A stretch of DNA of 34,852 bases from Zoogloea sp. GTDB taxonomy: Bacteria > Pseudomonadota > Gammaproteobacteria > Burkholderiales > Rhodocyclaceae. Made by a program: the position numbers and the translations under genes. Shown here in pieces: positions 7,730 through 16,922 of this stretch. The notes below the pieces were generated by a model. It searched no databases. It saw only the letters and a list, made by a program, of their open reading frames with translations, and had not been told where the DNA came from. The stretch's first letter is position 1. Every line of letters starts with the position of its first letter. The stretch covers positions 1-34,852 of the forward strand of contig NZ_JAFLDT010000044.1 of assembly GCF_017302315.1 (NCBI RefSeq), read 5' to 3'.

Positions 7730-10023
7730 GGGCGCACCTCCCGGGCCTGATCAAAAGGCTGTCGCGAGATCGCGTAGGCCCAACTCCATGACTCGCCCCC
7801 CGGAGCCCCCCTAAGACGCTGACGCTCAACTACCACCGCCTCCCACTTGCCGGGAATGCGCCCGGGGCCTACGTCCACGGTCACGCTGCCGAGGTTGGCA
7901 AGCTGCAGCGCGGTCACGTAATAGCCATCTCGGCTCCAGCTTGCCGCTGGGCGGATCATCAGGTTGATATCACCACTGGACAAGGCCTCACGACCGACCA
8001 GGGCAACCGGCGCGAGCCGATCCGGTGGCGCTGCGGTTGGGTCCGTATTGCGCACGGCGCGGGCTGCCGCACGGGCCAGGGAGACAAATAGTTCATCACC
8101 CTGCTGCCGGATCGATACCGGAGGAGGGGTGGCGCTGCCGGGAGAGCGGCTCTCGGGCAGATCGACTCGGGTCGGCGGCGCTTTGCCGTCCTGCAGGGCC
8201 TCTGCTTCCCGAGCCTTGTCCCGGGACACCCGGTCTGACTCATCACCGTTCTCCATGACCCGCGGGGTGATGAGCAGCACAATCTGGCTGCGCGAGTGGG
8301 TCTTGACGTCCTTGCGGAACAGCACGCCGATGCCCGGGATGTCACCCAGCACAGGCACCTGCTCGCGGGCCACCGAGTTGTTCTGCCGGATCATGCCGCC
8401 CACCGCCACGGTCAGACCGTCCTGGGCGTGGGCGGTGACCTGCAGATTGGCCGTGTTAACCGTGTCGATGGGAAACTGGAACACGTTGCCGCCCGTGGTG
8501 GGCAGGGGAATGGTAGCGTCCCCGGCCTTCAGCGTGGAGCTGTCCTGATCGATGGTCAGGGACACGGAGCGATCGGCGTTGATGCGCGGCAGGATGGTCA
8601 GGGTCTGGCCGACATTGCGTTTCTCGGTCTCGACGGTGATGGTGGTGTTGGTGGCGCCGGTGGTGCCGGTCTGGGTGTCGGAACTGGCTCCCACGGTGAG
8701 CACCCGCTCGTCACCGATGAACAGCCGGGCAGGCTGATTGTTGGACGCCACGAGCATGGGCGAGGCCAGCACGCTGACCTTATTGCGCGCCTCCAGCAAC
8801 TGCAGGCGCAGACGGATGGCGTTGCTGACGATCTGCCAGACCATGGTCGGGTCATTCTCCTCGGCGAAGTTGCCCGACGAGATGGCATTGCGGGCGTAGG
8901 CCCCGCTGGTGCCGGACACGGCACTGTTGGTTATGTTGCCCAAACCGACAGGGCCTGCTGAGGTGGAGCGCCCGCCGACGCCAATGTCGAAGATGGAACG
9001 GAAATCGTTGTCGAGGGTGACTTCGAGGATCTTCATCTCCAGCAGAACCTGCTTGGGCTGGCGGTCCATGTCGGCCACCAGCCTCTGGATGCTGGCGAGG
9101 GCATCATCGTCGCCGGTGCGGACAAGCAGCAGGTTGTGCTGCCGGTTGTAGGTGACCTGGATGGGCGGCCCCCCTTTTGTGGAGGCGGCCAGCACGTCGG
9201 CGGCATCCACCACCGGGTTGCCCTTTTCGTCTAGCTGAACATGGCGGGCGATACGGTCCTGCCCCATCGTCACCAGTTCCTGGCCAGGATTGAGATTGCC
9301 AGCCAACGCAGTGCTGGTCGTCCCGGCACCAAAGTTGCCCTGGATACCCGTACCGCTCCCGCCCACCCCGGAGGCATTGCCGAATCCGCCTGCAGCGCCA
9401 ACCCCTCCGGTGTTGCCAACACCCACCCCCCGCGCGCCCAGCGCCTGCTGGCCCGCCACCCCCACAGTACCGACGCCCGTACCCGTGGGGGTGCGCTGCG
9501 TGGCCCCCAGACTGACCGGAGGCTGCTCCTCGACGGGCATCGAGAGCGAGACCCGGTTGCCATACAGCGCGCGGATGGCGTTGGCGATACTCACCACATT
9601 GGTGTGGCGCAGGGTAAAGCTGCGGGTCACCTCGTCCCGGGCGATGGCGATGTCACGCTGGTATTGCTCCGCATCCATGATGAGGAAGGTGCGGGTGGCA
9701 GGGTCGTAGCGATACCAGACGCCCGCCGCGCGGCTAAGATTGCGCACCATGCCCTCCACCGTGACATCGCGCATGTAGAGGCTCACCAGCTTGTCGGCCA
9801 CCTTGCTGGTGACCACCACATTGGTCTTGCCGATCTGGGAGATCAGGCGGGCCGCGTCATCGAGGCGGACAAGGCGCAGGTCCAGGTCGCCAGGAGTCGT
9901 CAGCGGTGCCGCAGCGAGCGAGGCGTGCCCCTGGCCGGCGGCCTGAAGCGACGGGATACAGACAAGCAGGGCCAACGCCAGGGCCGACTGGCGATGGAGG
10001 CGGGTACACATCCGGAGGCTCAT
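7726..10023 (-). CDS. secretin (type II secretion/type IV pilus family, MshL/PilQ-like) with C-terminal extension
   Basis: A 765-aa secretin. The signal peptide ends near LQAAG (about residue 30). N-domains cover about 45-165. A Gly/Val/Thr-rich low-complexity linker spans about 180-240. A second N-domain (GGPPIQVTYNRQHNLLLVRT) and the secretin pore domain follow at about 330-600, with the signature VPVLGDIPGIGVLFRKDVKT and SQIVLLITPRVM. Secretins form the outer-membrane ring through which pseudopili or pili and substrates pass. Residues beyond about 600 form an extra 160-aa region; its end (YYVTALQLANLGSVTVDV...ISRQPFDQA) is not a standard secretin S-domain. The ATG overlaps the stop of the PilP-like gene, with AAGGTGA 7 nt upstream. 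No separate lipoprotein pilotin is apparent. Confidence 0.93.
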   Translation of the reverse strand: MSLRMCTRLHRQSALALALLVCIPSLQAAGQGHASLAAAPLTTPGDLDLRLVRLDDAARLISQIGKTNVVVTSKVADKLVSLYMRDVTVEGMVRNLSRAAGVWYRYDPATRTFLIMDAEQYQRDIAIARDEVTRSFTLRHTNVVSIANAIRALYGNRVSLSMPVEEQPPVSLGATQRTPTGTGVGTVGVAGQQALGARGVGVGNTGGVGAAGGFGNASGVGGSGTGIQGNFGAGTTSTALAGNLNPGQELVTMGQDRIARHVQLDEKGNPVVDAADVLAASTKGGPPIQVTYNRQHNLLLVRTGDDDALASIQRLVADMDRQPKQVLLEMKILEVTLDNDFRSIFDIGVGGRSTSAGPVGLGNITNSAVSGTSGAYARNAISSGNFAEENDPTMVWQIVSNAIRLRLQLLEARNKVSVLASPMLVASNNQPARLFIGDERVLTVGASSDTQTGTTGATNTTITVETEKRNVGQTLTILPRINADRSVSLTIDQDSSTLKAGDATIPLPTTGGNVFQFPIDTVNTANLQVTAHAQDGLTVAVGGMIRQNNSVAREQVPVLGDIPGIGVLFRKDVKTHSRSQIVLLITPRVMENGDESDRVSRDKAREAEALQDGKAPPTRVDLPESRSPGSATPPPVSIRQQGDELFVSLARAAARAVRNTDPTAAPPDRLAPVALVGREALSSGDINLMIRPAASWSRDGYYVTALQLANLGSVTVDVGPGRIPGKWEAVVVERQRLRGAPGGESWSWAYAISRQPFDQAREVRP

Positions 10024-10559
10024 CGGATGATCACCTTCAGCTGGGGGGCGCCCTTGCCGATCAGCTCGACCCGGTCCGCATGCACACTAACCACGTAGCG
10101 CTGGCCTTCAAAGTCAATCTCGTCCTTGTCGCGAACGGTCATCGCTTCCATCGTCGGGTCATCCTGGGTACTGGTGATCTGGGCAATCCGCCCCAGCGGG
10201 CCGGACGCCAGCGCCTTGAGGCGCCAGCTGCGGCTGATGCGGCTCCCGCCCACGCCGGGCGCCGTCACCCGTGGGCTCACCTCCCGCAAGCGGGGCGAAA
10301 CCTCGAAGGGGTCACGATCAACGGACGCGACAGATGGGGGCGCAGATAGCTGCGCCCGCAGCGGCACCTCATCCGTGTCACGGGACTCCCGCCCGGCCTT
10401 GGCGCCGGTTCGCCGGCCGACCGCGTCCGCATAGCGGCGCAGCGTCTCCAGGTCTTGGGCCATGGACGGCGGCGCCCGCTCAATGACCGACTCGAGGTTC
10501 TGGGCGGCAGCGCTTGCCGCGAGCAGGGTCAGGGGAAGTGCGAGAGTCAGGCGATGCAT
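10020..10559 (-). CDS. PilP/GspC-like periplasmic accessory protein of the pilus/secretion machine
   Basis: A 179-aa protein with a cleavable-type signal peptide (LALPLTLLAASAAA-QNL). A helical and low-complexity linker runs to about residue 80, and VDRDPFEVSPRLREV lies near 83-97. The DPF motif following a linker is typical of PilP/GspC-type proteins that join the inner-membrane assembly to the secretin. The C-terminal part (GRIAQITSTQDD...IDFEGQRYVVSV) is predicted beta-rich, as in the PilP/GspC homology-region fold. Family assignment is by motif, size and position immediately upstream of the secretin; overall identity is too low for me to name it. The start overlaps the GspF-like stop (TGATG), so the two are translationally coupled. 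Confidence 0.65.
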   Translation of the reverse strand: MHRLTLALPLTLLAASAAAQNLESVIERAPPSMAQDLETLRRYADAVGRRTGAKAGRESRDTDEVPLRAQLSAPPSVASVDRDPFEVSPRLREVSPRVTAPGVGGSRISRSWRLKALASGPLGRIAQITSTQDDPTMEAMTVRDKDEIDFEGQRYVVSVHADRVELIGKGAPQLKVIIR

Positions 10560-11794
10560 CAGCCGCCCCCCGTGGAGACTGCAAGGACAGCCTGAAAAAA
10601 CGCGTAGTAAACAAAGCCCACGATGCTACCTACCAGCAAGGTCAGCACTGGCTCGATGAGGGAGGACAGCAGCTTGACCCGACCATCCAGCTCACGCTGG
10701 TAATGGGTTCCAAGGGCCTCCAGCACGGTATCCATCTGCCCACTGCGCTCGCCTATAGCCACCATGTGGCGCACCAGCCGTGGCAAGGCCGGCTGCTCCA
10801 GGGCGATGGCCAGGCTCTTGCCCACGAGTACCTGCTCGGCGGCGGCGCGGAAGGCAGCGGCAAAGCGGGCATTGCCCATCACGTCAGCGACAACACGGAT
10901 ACCCTCCAAGGCGGTCAAGCGGCTCTTGATGAGCATGCCCAGGATCCAGGTGCCCTGGGCCATGGACGCAAAAGTCAGCGCGCCCCCTACCACTGGTAGG
11001 GCCAGCAGGATGCGATCAAGCACCAGCCGCGGGCCGGGGATGCGGTGCAGGATGAGCAGGCTTACGACAAGCACGACCAGCCCGCCCCCAACCACCCCGC
11101 CCCAGCGCTGCAGCAGGTCTGCCATATCCATCATGGTCTGGGCCGCCCACGGCACCGCCTTGCCACGGGCATTGAGAAACTGGGCAAAGCGGGGCACAAC
11201 CGAGCTGACCAGGTAGTAGATGACACCGGTGGCAGCCAGCACGACGATGCCCGGATAGACCAGGGCCGTGGTGAGCTGCCGCCGGACCTCGGCGCGGCGC
11301 TCGAGCATGGACGACAGGCGCTCGAACACCATATCGAGCTCGCCGCTGGCCTCGCCGGCTTCGATCAACTTCACCGCCACCCGGGGAAAGAAGGCCCTCT
11401 CTTCGGAACAGGCGGCCGAGAAGGAGGTACCCCGCTGTATACGGGCCGCAATGCGCGACAAGGCATCGCCCAACCGCGGCTTGGACGTCAACTTTGCGCT
11501 GGCCTGGAGGGTTTCCAGGATGGTATGGCCGGAGCGCAGCATGAGCTGCATCTGCCGGAACAGCATCTGCAGGTCTCGTAGCCCCACCGGCAGCAGGTAG
11601 CCAAGACTGCGCAGGGCACCGCTCAGTATCTGGCGCCACCCCGCTGCACCGGCACCATCACCCGCAGCCAGTTCCAGCACCCGCAGCCCCAGGCCCCTTA
11701 CCCGGGAACGGGCATCGGCCAGATCGTGGGCGTCAACCACGCCCCGCGACTCCTGCCCTTGGGCATCAAGCGCTACATAGGAGAACACCGCCAT
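10559..11794 (-). CDS. GspF/PilC-type inner-membrane platform protein
   Basis: With ATG 11794 as start (overlapping the PilB/GspE stop as TGATG) the product is 411 aa, the normal GspF length. It opens MAVFSYVALDAQGQESRGVV, the typical GspF N terminus. Two T2SSF repeats are visible: the first around LRDLQMLFRQMQLMLRSGH (about 95-115) with its helices at about 195-225, the second around FASMAQGTWILGMLIKSR. The C-terminal helix is LIEPVLTLLVGSIVGFVYYA. The open frame extends 30 codons upstream into the ATPase gene, but that part lacks GspF character. GspF/PilC couples the cytoplasmic ATPase to pilin extraction. It follows its ATPase directly, as usual. Confidence 0.93.
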   Translation of the reverse strand: MAVFSYVALDAQGQESRGVVDAHDLADARSRVRGLGLRVLELAAGDGAGAAGWRQILSGALRSLGYLLPVGLRDLQMLFRQMQLMLRSGHTILETLQASAKLTSKPRLGDALSRIAARIQRGTSFSAACSEERAFFPRVAVKLIEAGEASGELDMVFERLSSMLERRAEVRRQLTTALVYPGIVVLAATGVIYYLVSSVVPRFAQFLNARGKAVPWAAQTMMDMADLLQRWGGVVGGGLVVLVVSLLILHRIPGPRLVLDRILLALPVVGGALTFASMAQGTWILGMLIKSRLTALEGIRVVADVMGNARFAAAFRAAAEQVLVGKSLAIALEQPALPRLVRHMVAIGERSGQMDTVLEALGTHYQRELDGRVKLLSSLIEPVLTLLVGSIVGFVYYAFFQAVLAVSTGGG

Positions 11795-13401
11795 CAGTCG
11801 GCACCTGCCAAGTAGGGCCTGACCTCGGCCAAGCTGGTGATGTGAGACAGGACCTTGGCCCGTGCGTCGTCGGCCAGGCGCCAAAGGTGGGTGGCACGGC
11901 GGGCAATGTCCCGCTCTCGGCCGCCGTCGGCGATGGCCTCAGCAAGGTCGCCATCCACCCACAGGGCCTCAAACAGGCCCACCCGTCCGCGATAGCCACT
12001 GCCCAGACAATGAGGACAACCGACTGGCACAGCCAGATCGCCCACTTCACCATCCGTCCGCCCGAGCCAATGCAGTTCCTCCGGGGTCGCCGGTCTAAGG
12101 GTAGCGCAGTGGCGGCAGAGCTGACGCACCAGGCGCTGGGCAATCACAGCCCGCAAGGTGGCCCCCAGAAGGAAAGGCTCACAGCCGATGTCGGCCAAGC
12201 GGGTCACCGCCCCGGCGGCGCTGTTGGTGTGCAGGGTGGCGAGCACCATGTGGCCGGTGGTGGCAGCCTTCAGGGCCACGTCGGCCGTATCCAGATCACG
12301 GATTTCTCCCACCAGAATGACGTCGGGATCGTGACGAAGAAAGCTGCGCAGGGCATCAGCAAAACCGACCTTGCCGCTAACGGGTAACTGGGAGATGCCA
12401 GGGATCACCTGCTCGACAGGGTCCTCAGCGGTGAGGATGTTCAGGCTGTTGGCATCCAGCTCCCGCAGAGCGGCATAGAGGGTTGTGCTCTTGCCCGAGC
12501 CGGTGGGACCGGTGACGAGCACAATCCCATGGGGGTGGGCCAGGGCTTCCCGTAGACGGCCCGCCATCTCGGCGGGCATGCCGAGGGCGTCCAGACTGAG
12601 GCGCCCCGGATCGGATTTCATGATGCGGAGGGTCAGGCGCTCACCGAACTTGGTTGGGGCGCTTGCCACACGCATCTCCACGGTCTCGCGGTCTCCGAGG
12701 GGATAGGCGATGCCTCCATCCTGAGGAGCCCGGGACTCGGCGATGTCCATGCCGCCCAGCACCTTCAGCCGGGAAATCAAGCCATCGCCCAGATCCCGGG
12801 GCAGCACACCACCGAACTCCTGCATCCGCCCGTCTACCCGCAAGCGGATCCGCACCCCTTCGGGAAGAGACTCCACATGAATGTCCGAAGCGCGGAGCAG
12901 GCGGGCCTCCTTGATAACCTGCTCGAAAAGGGCCACCGGGTCCAGATCACCGCCCCCACGCCCCACCTCGCCCCCACGCAGTCGGCGGACAAGAACGGCC
13001 AGCGCATCGGCATCGGCCAGTGCCAGGGGCAACGGGCCCAGCACCCGTCGCGCGGCATCTATGCCAATTACATCATCCGGATCCCCTACCGCAAGGAGCA
13101 GGCCCGCTCCGTCAAGGGGCCGCATCGGGACCATGGGGTGGCGACGCAGCAGCGGCGCGGGCAGGCGGGCCAACGCATCTTCATCGGCAAGCCACGTACC
13201 AGGCCGACAGAAAGGCAGATCCCGGACCCGGGCCAGAGCCATGACGAAGGCCGTGTGTGGCAACCCCAGCTCCCGGGCAAGGGCCTCGAGCAGGGACTGG
13301 CGGGCCAGCCGCGCCTGGGGGCGCAGACGGTTGAGCAGCTCGTTGTCAAACAGGCCAGCCTGCAGGCCGGCATTGATAAGGGTGGTCTCGGCGAGGCTCA
13401 T
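11794..13401 (-). CDS. PilB/GspE-type assembly ATPase
   Basis: A 535-aa traffic ATPase. ATG 13401 is preferred because it overlaps the PilT-type stop (ATGA at 13398-13401); an alternative start eight codons upstream lies inside that gene. The N terminus (residues 1-150) is a degenerate MshEN/T2SSE_N-type region. The Asp box lies at about 323-330 (ILTAEDPVEQV), Walker A at 298-306 (GPTGSGKST), Walker B at about 360-370 (DVILVGEIRD), and the His box includes HMVLATLHTNSAAG. A tetracysteine zinc site is present near the C terminus (LCRHC and GCPHC), as in GspE, PilB and MshE. This enzyme should power polymerisation of the pseudopilins encoded upstream. Confidence 0.95.
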   Translation of the reverse strand: MSLAETTLINAGLQAGLFDNELLNRLRPQARLARQSLLEALARELGLPHTAFVMALARVRDLPFCRPGTWLADEDALARLPAPLLRRHPMVPMRPLDGAGLLLAVGDPDDVIGIDAARRVLGPLPLALADADALAVLVRRLRGGEVGRGGGDLDPVALFEQVIKEARLLRASDIHVESLPEGVRIRLRVDGRMQEFGGVLPRDLGDGLISRLKVLGGMDIAESRAPQDGGIAYPLGDRETVEMRVASAPTKFGERLTLRIMKSDPGRLSLDALGMPAEMAGRLREALAHPHGIVLVTGPTGSGKSTTLYAALRELDANSLNILTAEDPVEQVIPGISQLPVSGKVGFADALRSFLRHDPDVILVGEIRDLDTADVALKAATTGHMVLATLHTNSAAGAVTRLADIGCEPFLLGATLRAVIAQRLVRQLCRHCATLRPATPEELHWLGRTDGEVGDLAVPVGCPHCLGSGYRGRVGLFEALWVDGDLAEAIADGGRERDIARRATHLWRLADDARAKVLSHITSLAEVRPYLAGAD

Positions 13402-14477
13402 GGACGCTGGCGTTGGCGGATACACGCCACAAGGTTGTCGAAGCCATGCCGGTCCCGTGCCAAGGGGCGGGCCGTATCAGCCTCCACCAGGCGCTCCTGG
13501 ACCAGCAGGGCCAGAGATTGGTCAAAAGTCTGCATGCCAAGCTCCATGCCCGACTCGATGGCGGAGTAGATCTGGTTGCTGCGCCCCGAGGCGATCAGGT
13601 TGGAGATGGCGGGCGTGACCCTCAGAACTTCTACCGCGGGCACCCGACCGACGCCGCCGCTACGCGGCAGGAGCTGCTGGGAGACCGCAGCCTTCAGCAC
13701 CATGGAGAGGCGGTGCCGCGCTAGGGATTGCTCCTCCCCGGGAAAGGCGCCGACGAAGCGCTCGACGGTGCCGGTAGCGTCGGCGGTATGCAGCGTCGAG
13801 AACACCAGGTGGCCGGTCTCAGCAGCCACCAGGGCGGCCCGCATGGTCTCGGTGTCGCGCATCTCACCCACCAGGATGACGTCCGGGTCCTCCCGCATGG
13901 CAGCCTTCACGGCACTGGCGAAGTCCGGGGTGTCAGTACCCACCTCCCGGTGGCTGACAACGCTGCGCAGCGGGCGATGCACGAACTCCACCGGATCTTC
14001 GACGGTGAGGACATGGCGGGCACAGTGGGTATTGATCTCATGGATCAGGGTGGCCAACGAGGTGCTCTTTCCGCTACCGGTGACACCGGTGACCAGCACC
14101 AACCCACTGCCCAGGTAAGCCAACTCCCTCAGGTGCTCGGGCAGGCGCAGCTCGGTCAGGCTGGCAAAGCGCTCGGGCAGGTGCCGGGCGACCAGGGCCA
14201 GCCGCCCCAGGCTACGGAACACATTGATCCGGAAGCGATCGCCGCCGGCGGTGGTGTAACCCAGATCCGCGCTGCCCGTCTGCATCAGACGCTGCAGCCG
14301 GGTCTCCCCCAGCAGCGGCTGGACAAGCGCCTGCATGGCGTCGTCGTCCCATGCCCCATGACCGTGGGGCGTGAGTTCGCCCTGACGGCGCAGGAAGGGC
14401 TGCCGGCCCGCCGCCAGATGCAGGTCAGAGGCGTGGGCCGCGATGGTCTCCAAGAGCAGGGTATCGAGGTCACTCAT
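13398..14477 (-). CDS. PilT-type retraction ATPase
   Basis: ATG 14477 gives 359 aa, the usual PilT size. Frame upstream of this is shadow sequence. The N terminus (HASDLHLAAGRQPFLRRQGEL) is the PilT PAS-like domain. Walker A is at 131-139 (GVTGSGKST), the Asp box is TVEDPVEFVH, Walker B is DVILVGEMRDTETM, and the His box is HLVFSTLHTADA. The AIRNLIRE motif that marks PilT is present in altered form as AISNLIASG. No zinc tetracysteine is present, unlike in PilB. A dedicated retraction-type ATPase inside the locus is unusual for type II secretion and points to a dynamic, pilus-like fibre. The gene starts 4 bp after the PilO-like stop. Confidence 0.92.
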   Translation of the reverse strand: MSDLDTLLLETIAAHASDLHLAAGRQPFLRRQGELTPHGHGAWDDDAMQALVQPLLGETRLQRLMQTGSADLGYTTAGGDRFRINVFRSLGRLALVARHLPERFASLTELRLPEHLRELAYLGSGLVLVTGVTGSGKSTSLATLIHEINTHCARHVLTVEDPVEFVHRPLRSVVSHREVGTDTPDFASAVKAAMREDPDVILVGEMRDTETMRAALVAAETGHLVFSTLHTADATGTVERFVGAFPGEEQSLARHRLSMVLKAAVSQQLLPRSGGVGRVPAVEVLRVTPAISNLIASGRSNQIYSAIESGMELGMQTFDQSLALLVQERLVEADTARPLARDRHGFDNLVACIRQRQRP

Positions 14478-14481
14478 GTCT

Positions 14482-15165
14482 TCAGATGGCAAATTGCAGT
14501 TCCACATCGAGCCACTGTTGAGGTGCGGTGGCGGGTGTGCCGGCGGGAGCGGAACGCACCCGCACATCGGCTTTGACCGGTGCCGCAATATGATCAAGGC
14601 CGCCCAAGCCACCCAGGAACTGCATTAGTCCCCGGTAGCTGGCTCGGGCCCTCAGGCGGATCAAGGGGCGCTTGTAGGGATTGCGCCCAGCCGCTTCGGC
14701 AAGGAGCTCGGGGGTGGGGGGCCGGTTCTGGTCCCCCTCGCGGATGAATACGTGTTCAAGGGACTGCACCTCCATGTCACCACTTTCAGCCAGGCTGATG
14801 AGCTGGCTTTTCAGGGCAAGCATGCCTTCGGTGTCGTCCAGATTGAGCAGGCGGCCACGCAGGGCGGTCTGGCGCGCCTTGAGTTCCTCGATGCGGGCGC
14901 GCAGGGCATCCAGCTCCTTGCGAGCCTGCTCAGGGCTCTGCCCGCCCAAGTCGGGCAGAGTCTGGGAGTTGACCTGTTTTCCTGTGCCGGCCTTCTGCCG
15001 GGCACGCTGCTTCTGCTGCTGGTACTCCATCTCCTTGAGTCGTCCGCCCGAGTGGGGCCAGGCCAGCATCACGTAGAGCCCGATCAGCAACGCCACCGCG
15101 AGGACCAGGGCCACATTGCGGTTCCACGAGGAGAACGCCTGCCAGCGCTGGTAGAGGCCGTTCAT
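14482..15165 (-). CDS. PilO/GspM-like assembly protein
   Basis: A 227-aa bitopic protein. It has a short cytoplasmic N terminus, one membrane helix at about residues 18-36 (VALVLAVALLIGLYVML), a coiled-coil stretch over about 42-110 (many Glu/Gln/Arg with QARKELDALRARIEELKARQ), and a periplasmic ferredoxin-like domain ending WLDVELQFAI. This is the PilO/GspM architecture. The start overlaps the stop of the PilM/PilN-like fusion (ATGA), matching the usual PilM-PilN-PilO order. It probably dimerises with the PilN-like part of that fusion and contacts the PilP-like protein in the periplasm. Confidence 0.75.
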   Translation of the reverse strand: MNGLYQRWQAFSSWNRNVALVLAVALLIGLYVMLAWPHSGGRLKEMEYQQQKQRARQKAGTGKQVNSQTLPDLGGQSPEQARKELDALRARIEELKARQTALRGRLLNLDDTEGMLALKSQLISLAESGDMEVQSLEHVFIREGDQNRPPTPELLAEAAGRNPYKRPLIRLRARASYRGLMQFLGGLGGLDHIAAPVKADVRVRSAPAGTPATAPQQWLDVELQFAI

Positions 15166-16922
15166 GGGTGCCCTCGGCGAGCAGGCAGCGCGTCGCCGAG
15201 CTCCTCAGCGACCGGCACCAGCCAGAACGACACTTGGTGACCGGCCTGCTTGTTGCGCCCCTTGCTCTGACGGACCTCGGTTTGGCTGACACCGTAATCA
15301 AGGGCTGCCACCTCGCGCTCGGCCCGGCTCGCAAAGGAATGGGCGGCGGTATAGTCGGGTGACCAGGCCTCCACCTTGATACGGGAGAAATCGCCAATGT
15401 CAGCCGCGTGGTGGACGGCATCCAGGACCACCTCGTCACCCACAGCCCGAGCCAACCCCTGCAGCAACTCGGGGAGATGCTTGCGCATGTCGTCGATCCC
15501 CTGCAGCCGGTCCACCTCGTTGGCCAGAGGCGCCAGCTCGCCGCGCGCAGCTTCGAGATCGCGCTTGAGGGTGTTGAGATCATCGATGAGCTTCTGCTGC
15601 CGGCCAGCCACCTCAGCACTCTGGCGGGCCTGGGCCTCGGCCTGTTCAAATTGCGCCTCGATAGCCCCCAGACGCAGGCGCTGGGTCAGCTCCACCCCGG
15701 CCACCCCGGCCAGCGCCGCACCAAGCACCGCTGCGCGGATGAAGTCCGGACGTTTCCAGATCGGGCCGGCGAGGCGATCAGGACGCACGAGGGGCAACCA
15801 GGCGCGCGTGCCGAACTCAAGAAGGGGAATACGCTGCCAGAGAGCATCCCAGATGGCTGGGCCATCCTGTGGGACAATCCCCTCTCCCCCCCGGGACTCC
15901 AGATCGGCACACAGGTTTGCCGCTGCATCGGAGGACAGGCTTTCGAGCAGCCTGAGCTCGATGCTCTCCCGCCCGGTCTCCAGCCAGTCCTCGATCAGGC
16001 GGCCCACCCAATGCCCCGACACCGGCCTCTCCAGCCTGCTCTCGACTCGCAGGCCGGTGATGCAGCCACCCTGCCACCGGATGGCCGCGACGAACTCTCC
16101 CCACCACTCGATGACGATGCCCGCCCCATCCGCCGCGGGCATCAGCCCCACCAGGGGTAGCGCACCGACCAGTGCCATTCCACGGCTTTTCAGCCTCTCA
16201 TCCCACTCCCGATATAGACGCTGCCCGACCGCAGCCCCGAGCCATACAGCCCGTCCGTCCCGGTCCTTGCTACCGTGCCAAGCGCAGGCGAACTCGGCCT
16301 CCAGGCTTTGCAGGGACTCCTGCATGCGCAGGGCCCGCTCAAGCGCGTCCCGCTCAATGAGCCCCAGCTCCAAGGCCAGTTCGCCAAAACGCATGGGTTG
16401 GCTGCGCCCCCCCTCCCGGCGCAGCGCCAGTTCAAGCCCCAGGCGCTCACGAGCCGCTTCATCCATAGCCCCCTGGGCAGAGAGCACTGCGCCTATATTC
16501 CAGAAGGCGCCGAACTCCGCCACCGAGGGCTCGATCTCGCTACGCACAAGCTCATGCATTTGAGCGGGCTGACGCGGCTTATCCGGCGTCACGGGTAGAT
16601 CAATGCGGGCTGGCACCACAAGACTGGACGCAAGCAATACCCGGGTCGGGATCGACTCACCCCTGGCTGCCAGCTCGGTACACACCGCCTCCACCGCAAC
16701 AGCGAAGTCAGCGGACGGTGAGCTCGCCTCCCCGCCCACCTGCCAGTCCGACCCCATCTGGGTCAGGATGCGCGCCCTCAGGCCCACGGGGGACCACACC
16801 AAAATGAGGCGCCGCCGCTGAAGCGTCCGCTGGAGGCGCAGGTGCCAGCCTGCCACGGCTGGGCGAACAGGCCGCCACTGGACAAGGCTGCGAAGACGAC
16901 GGACCAACACGCTGCCGTTCAT
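15162..16922 (-). CDS. PilM/PilN-like (GspL-like) fusion protein of the assembly platform
   Basis: A 586-aa protein from ATG 16922, which overlaps the preceding pseudopilin stop (ATGA). Residues 1-385 form a cytoplasmic, PilM/GspL-like actin-fold candidate (e.g. VLLASSLVVPARIDLPV, about 95-111). One membrane helix lies at about 394-412. A coiled coil (about 420-475, QQKLIDDLNTLKRDLEAARG) and a PilN-like periplasmic ferredoxin-type domain (RIKVEAWSPDY) follow. The stretch MRFGELALELGLIERDALE (177-195) resembles the MshEN/T2SSE_N motif usually found on PilB/MshE ATPases or c-di-GMP-binding modules. PilM and PilN are separate proteins in type IV pili but joined in GspL. The sequence diverges too far to assign a gene name. 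Confidence 0.7.
   Translation of the reverse strand: MNGSVLVRRLRSLVQWRPVRPAVAGWHLRLQRTLQRRRLILVWSPVGLRARILTQMGSDWQVGGEASSPSADFAVAVEAVCTELAARGESIPTRVLLASSLVVPARIDLPVTPDKPRQPAQMHELVRSEIEPSVAEFGAFWNIGAVLSAQGAMDEAARERLGLELALRREGGRSQPMRFGELALELGLIERDALERALRMQESLQSLEAEFACAWHGSKDRDGRAVWLGAAVGQRLYREWDERLKSRGMALVGALPLVGLMPAADGAGIVIEWWGEFVAAIRWQGGCITGLRVESRLERPVSGHWVGRLIEDWLETGRESIELRLLESLSSDAAANLCADLESRGGEGIVPQDGPAIWDALWQRIPLLEFGTRAWLPLVRPDRLAGPIWKRPDFIRAAVLGAALAGVAGVELTQRLRLGAIEAQFEQAEAQARQSAEVAGRQQKLIDDLNTLKRDLEAARGELAPLANEVDRLQGIDDMRKHLPELLQGLARAVGDEVVLDAVHHAADIGDFSRIKVEAWSPDYTAAHSFASRAEREVAALDYGVSQTEVRQSKGRNKQAGHQVSFWLVPVAEELGDALPARRGHP

Noticed and set aside
7726-8230. An integrative conjugative element, suggested by the DUF3438-like tail of the secretin
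   Set aside because: No relaxase, integrase, coupling protein or other conjugation genes are present.
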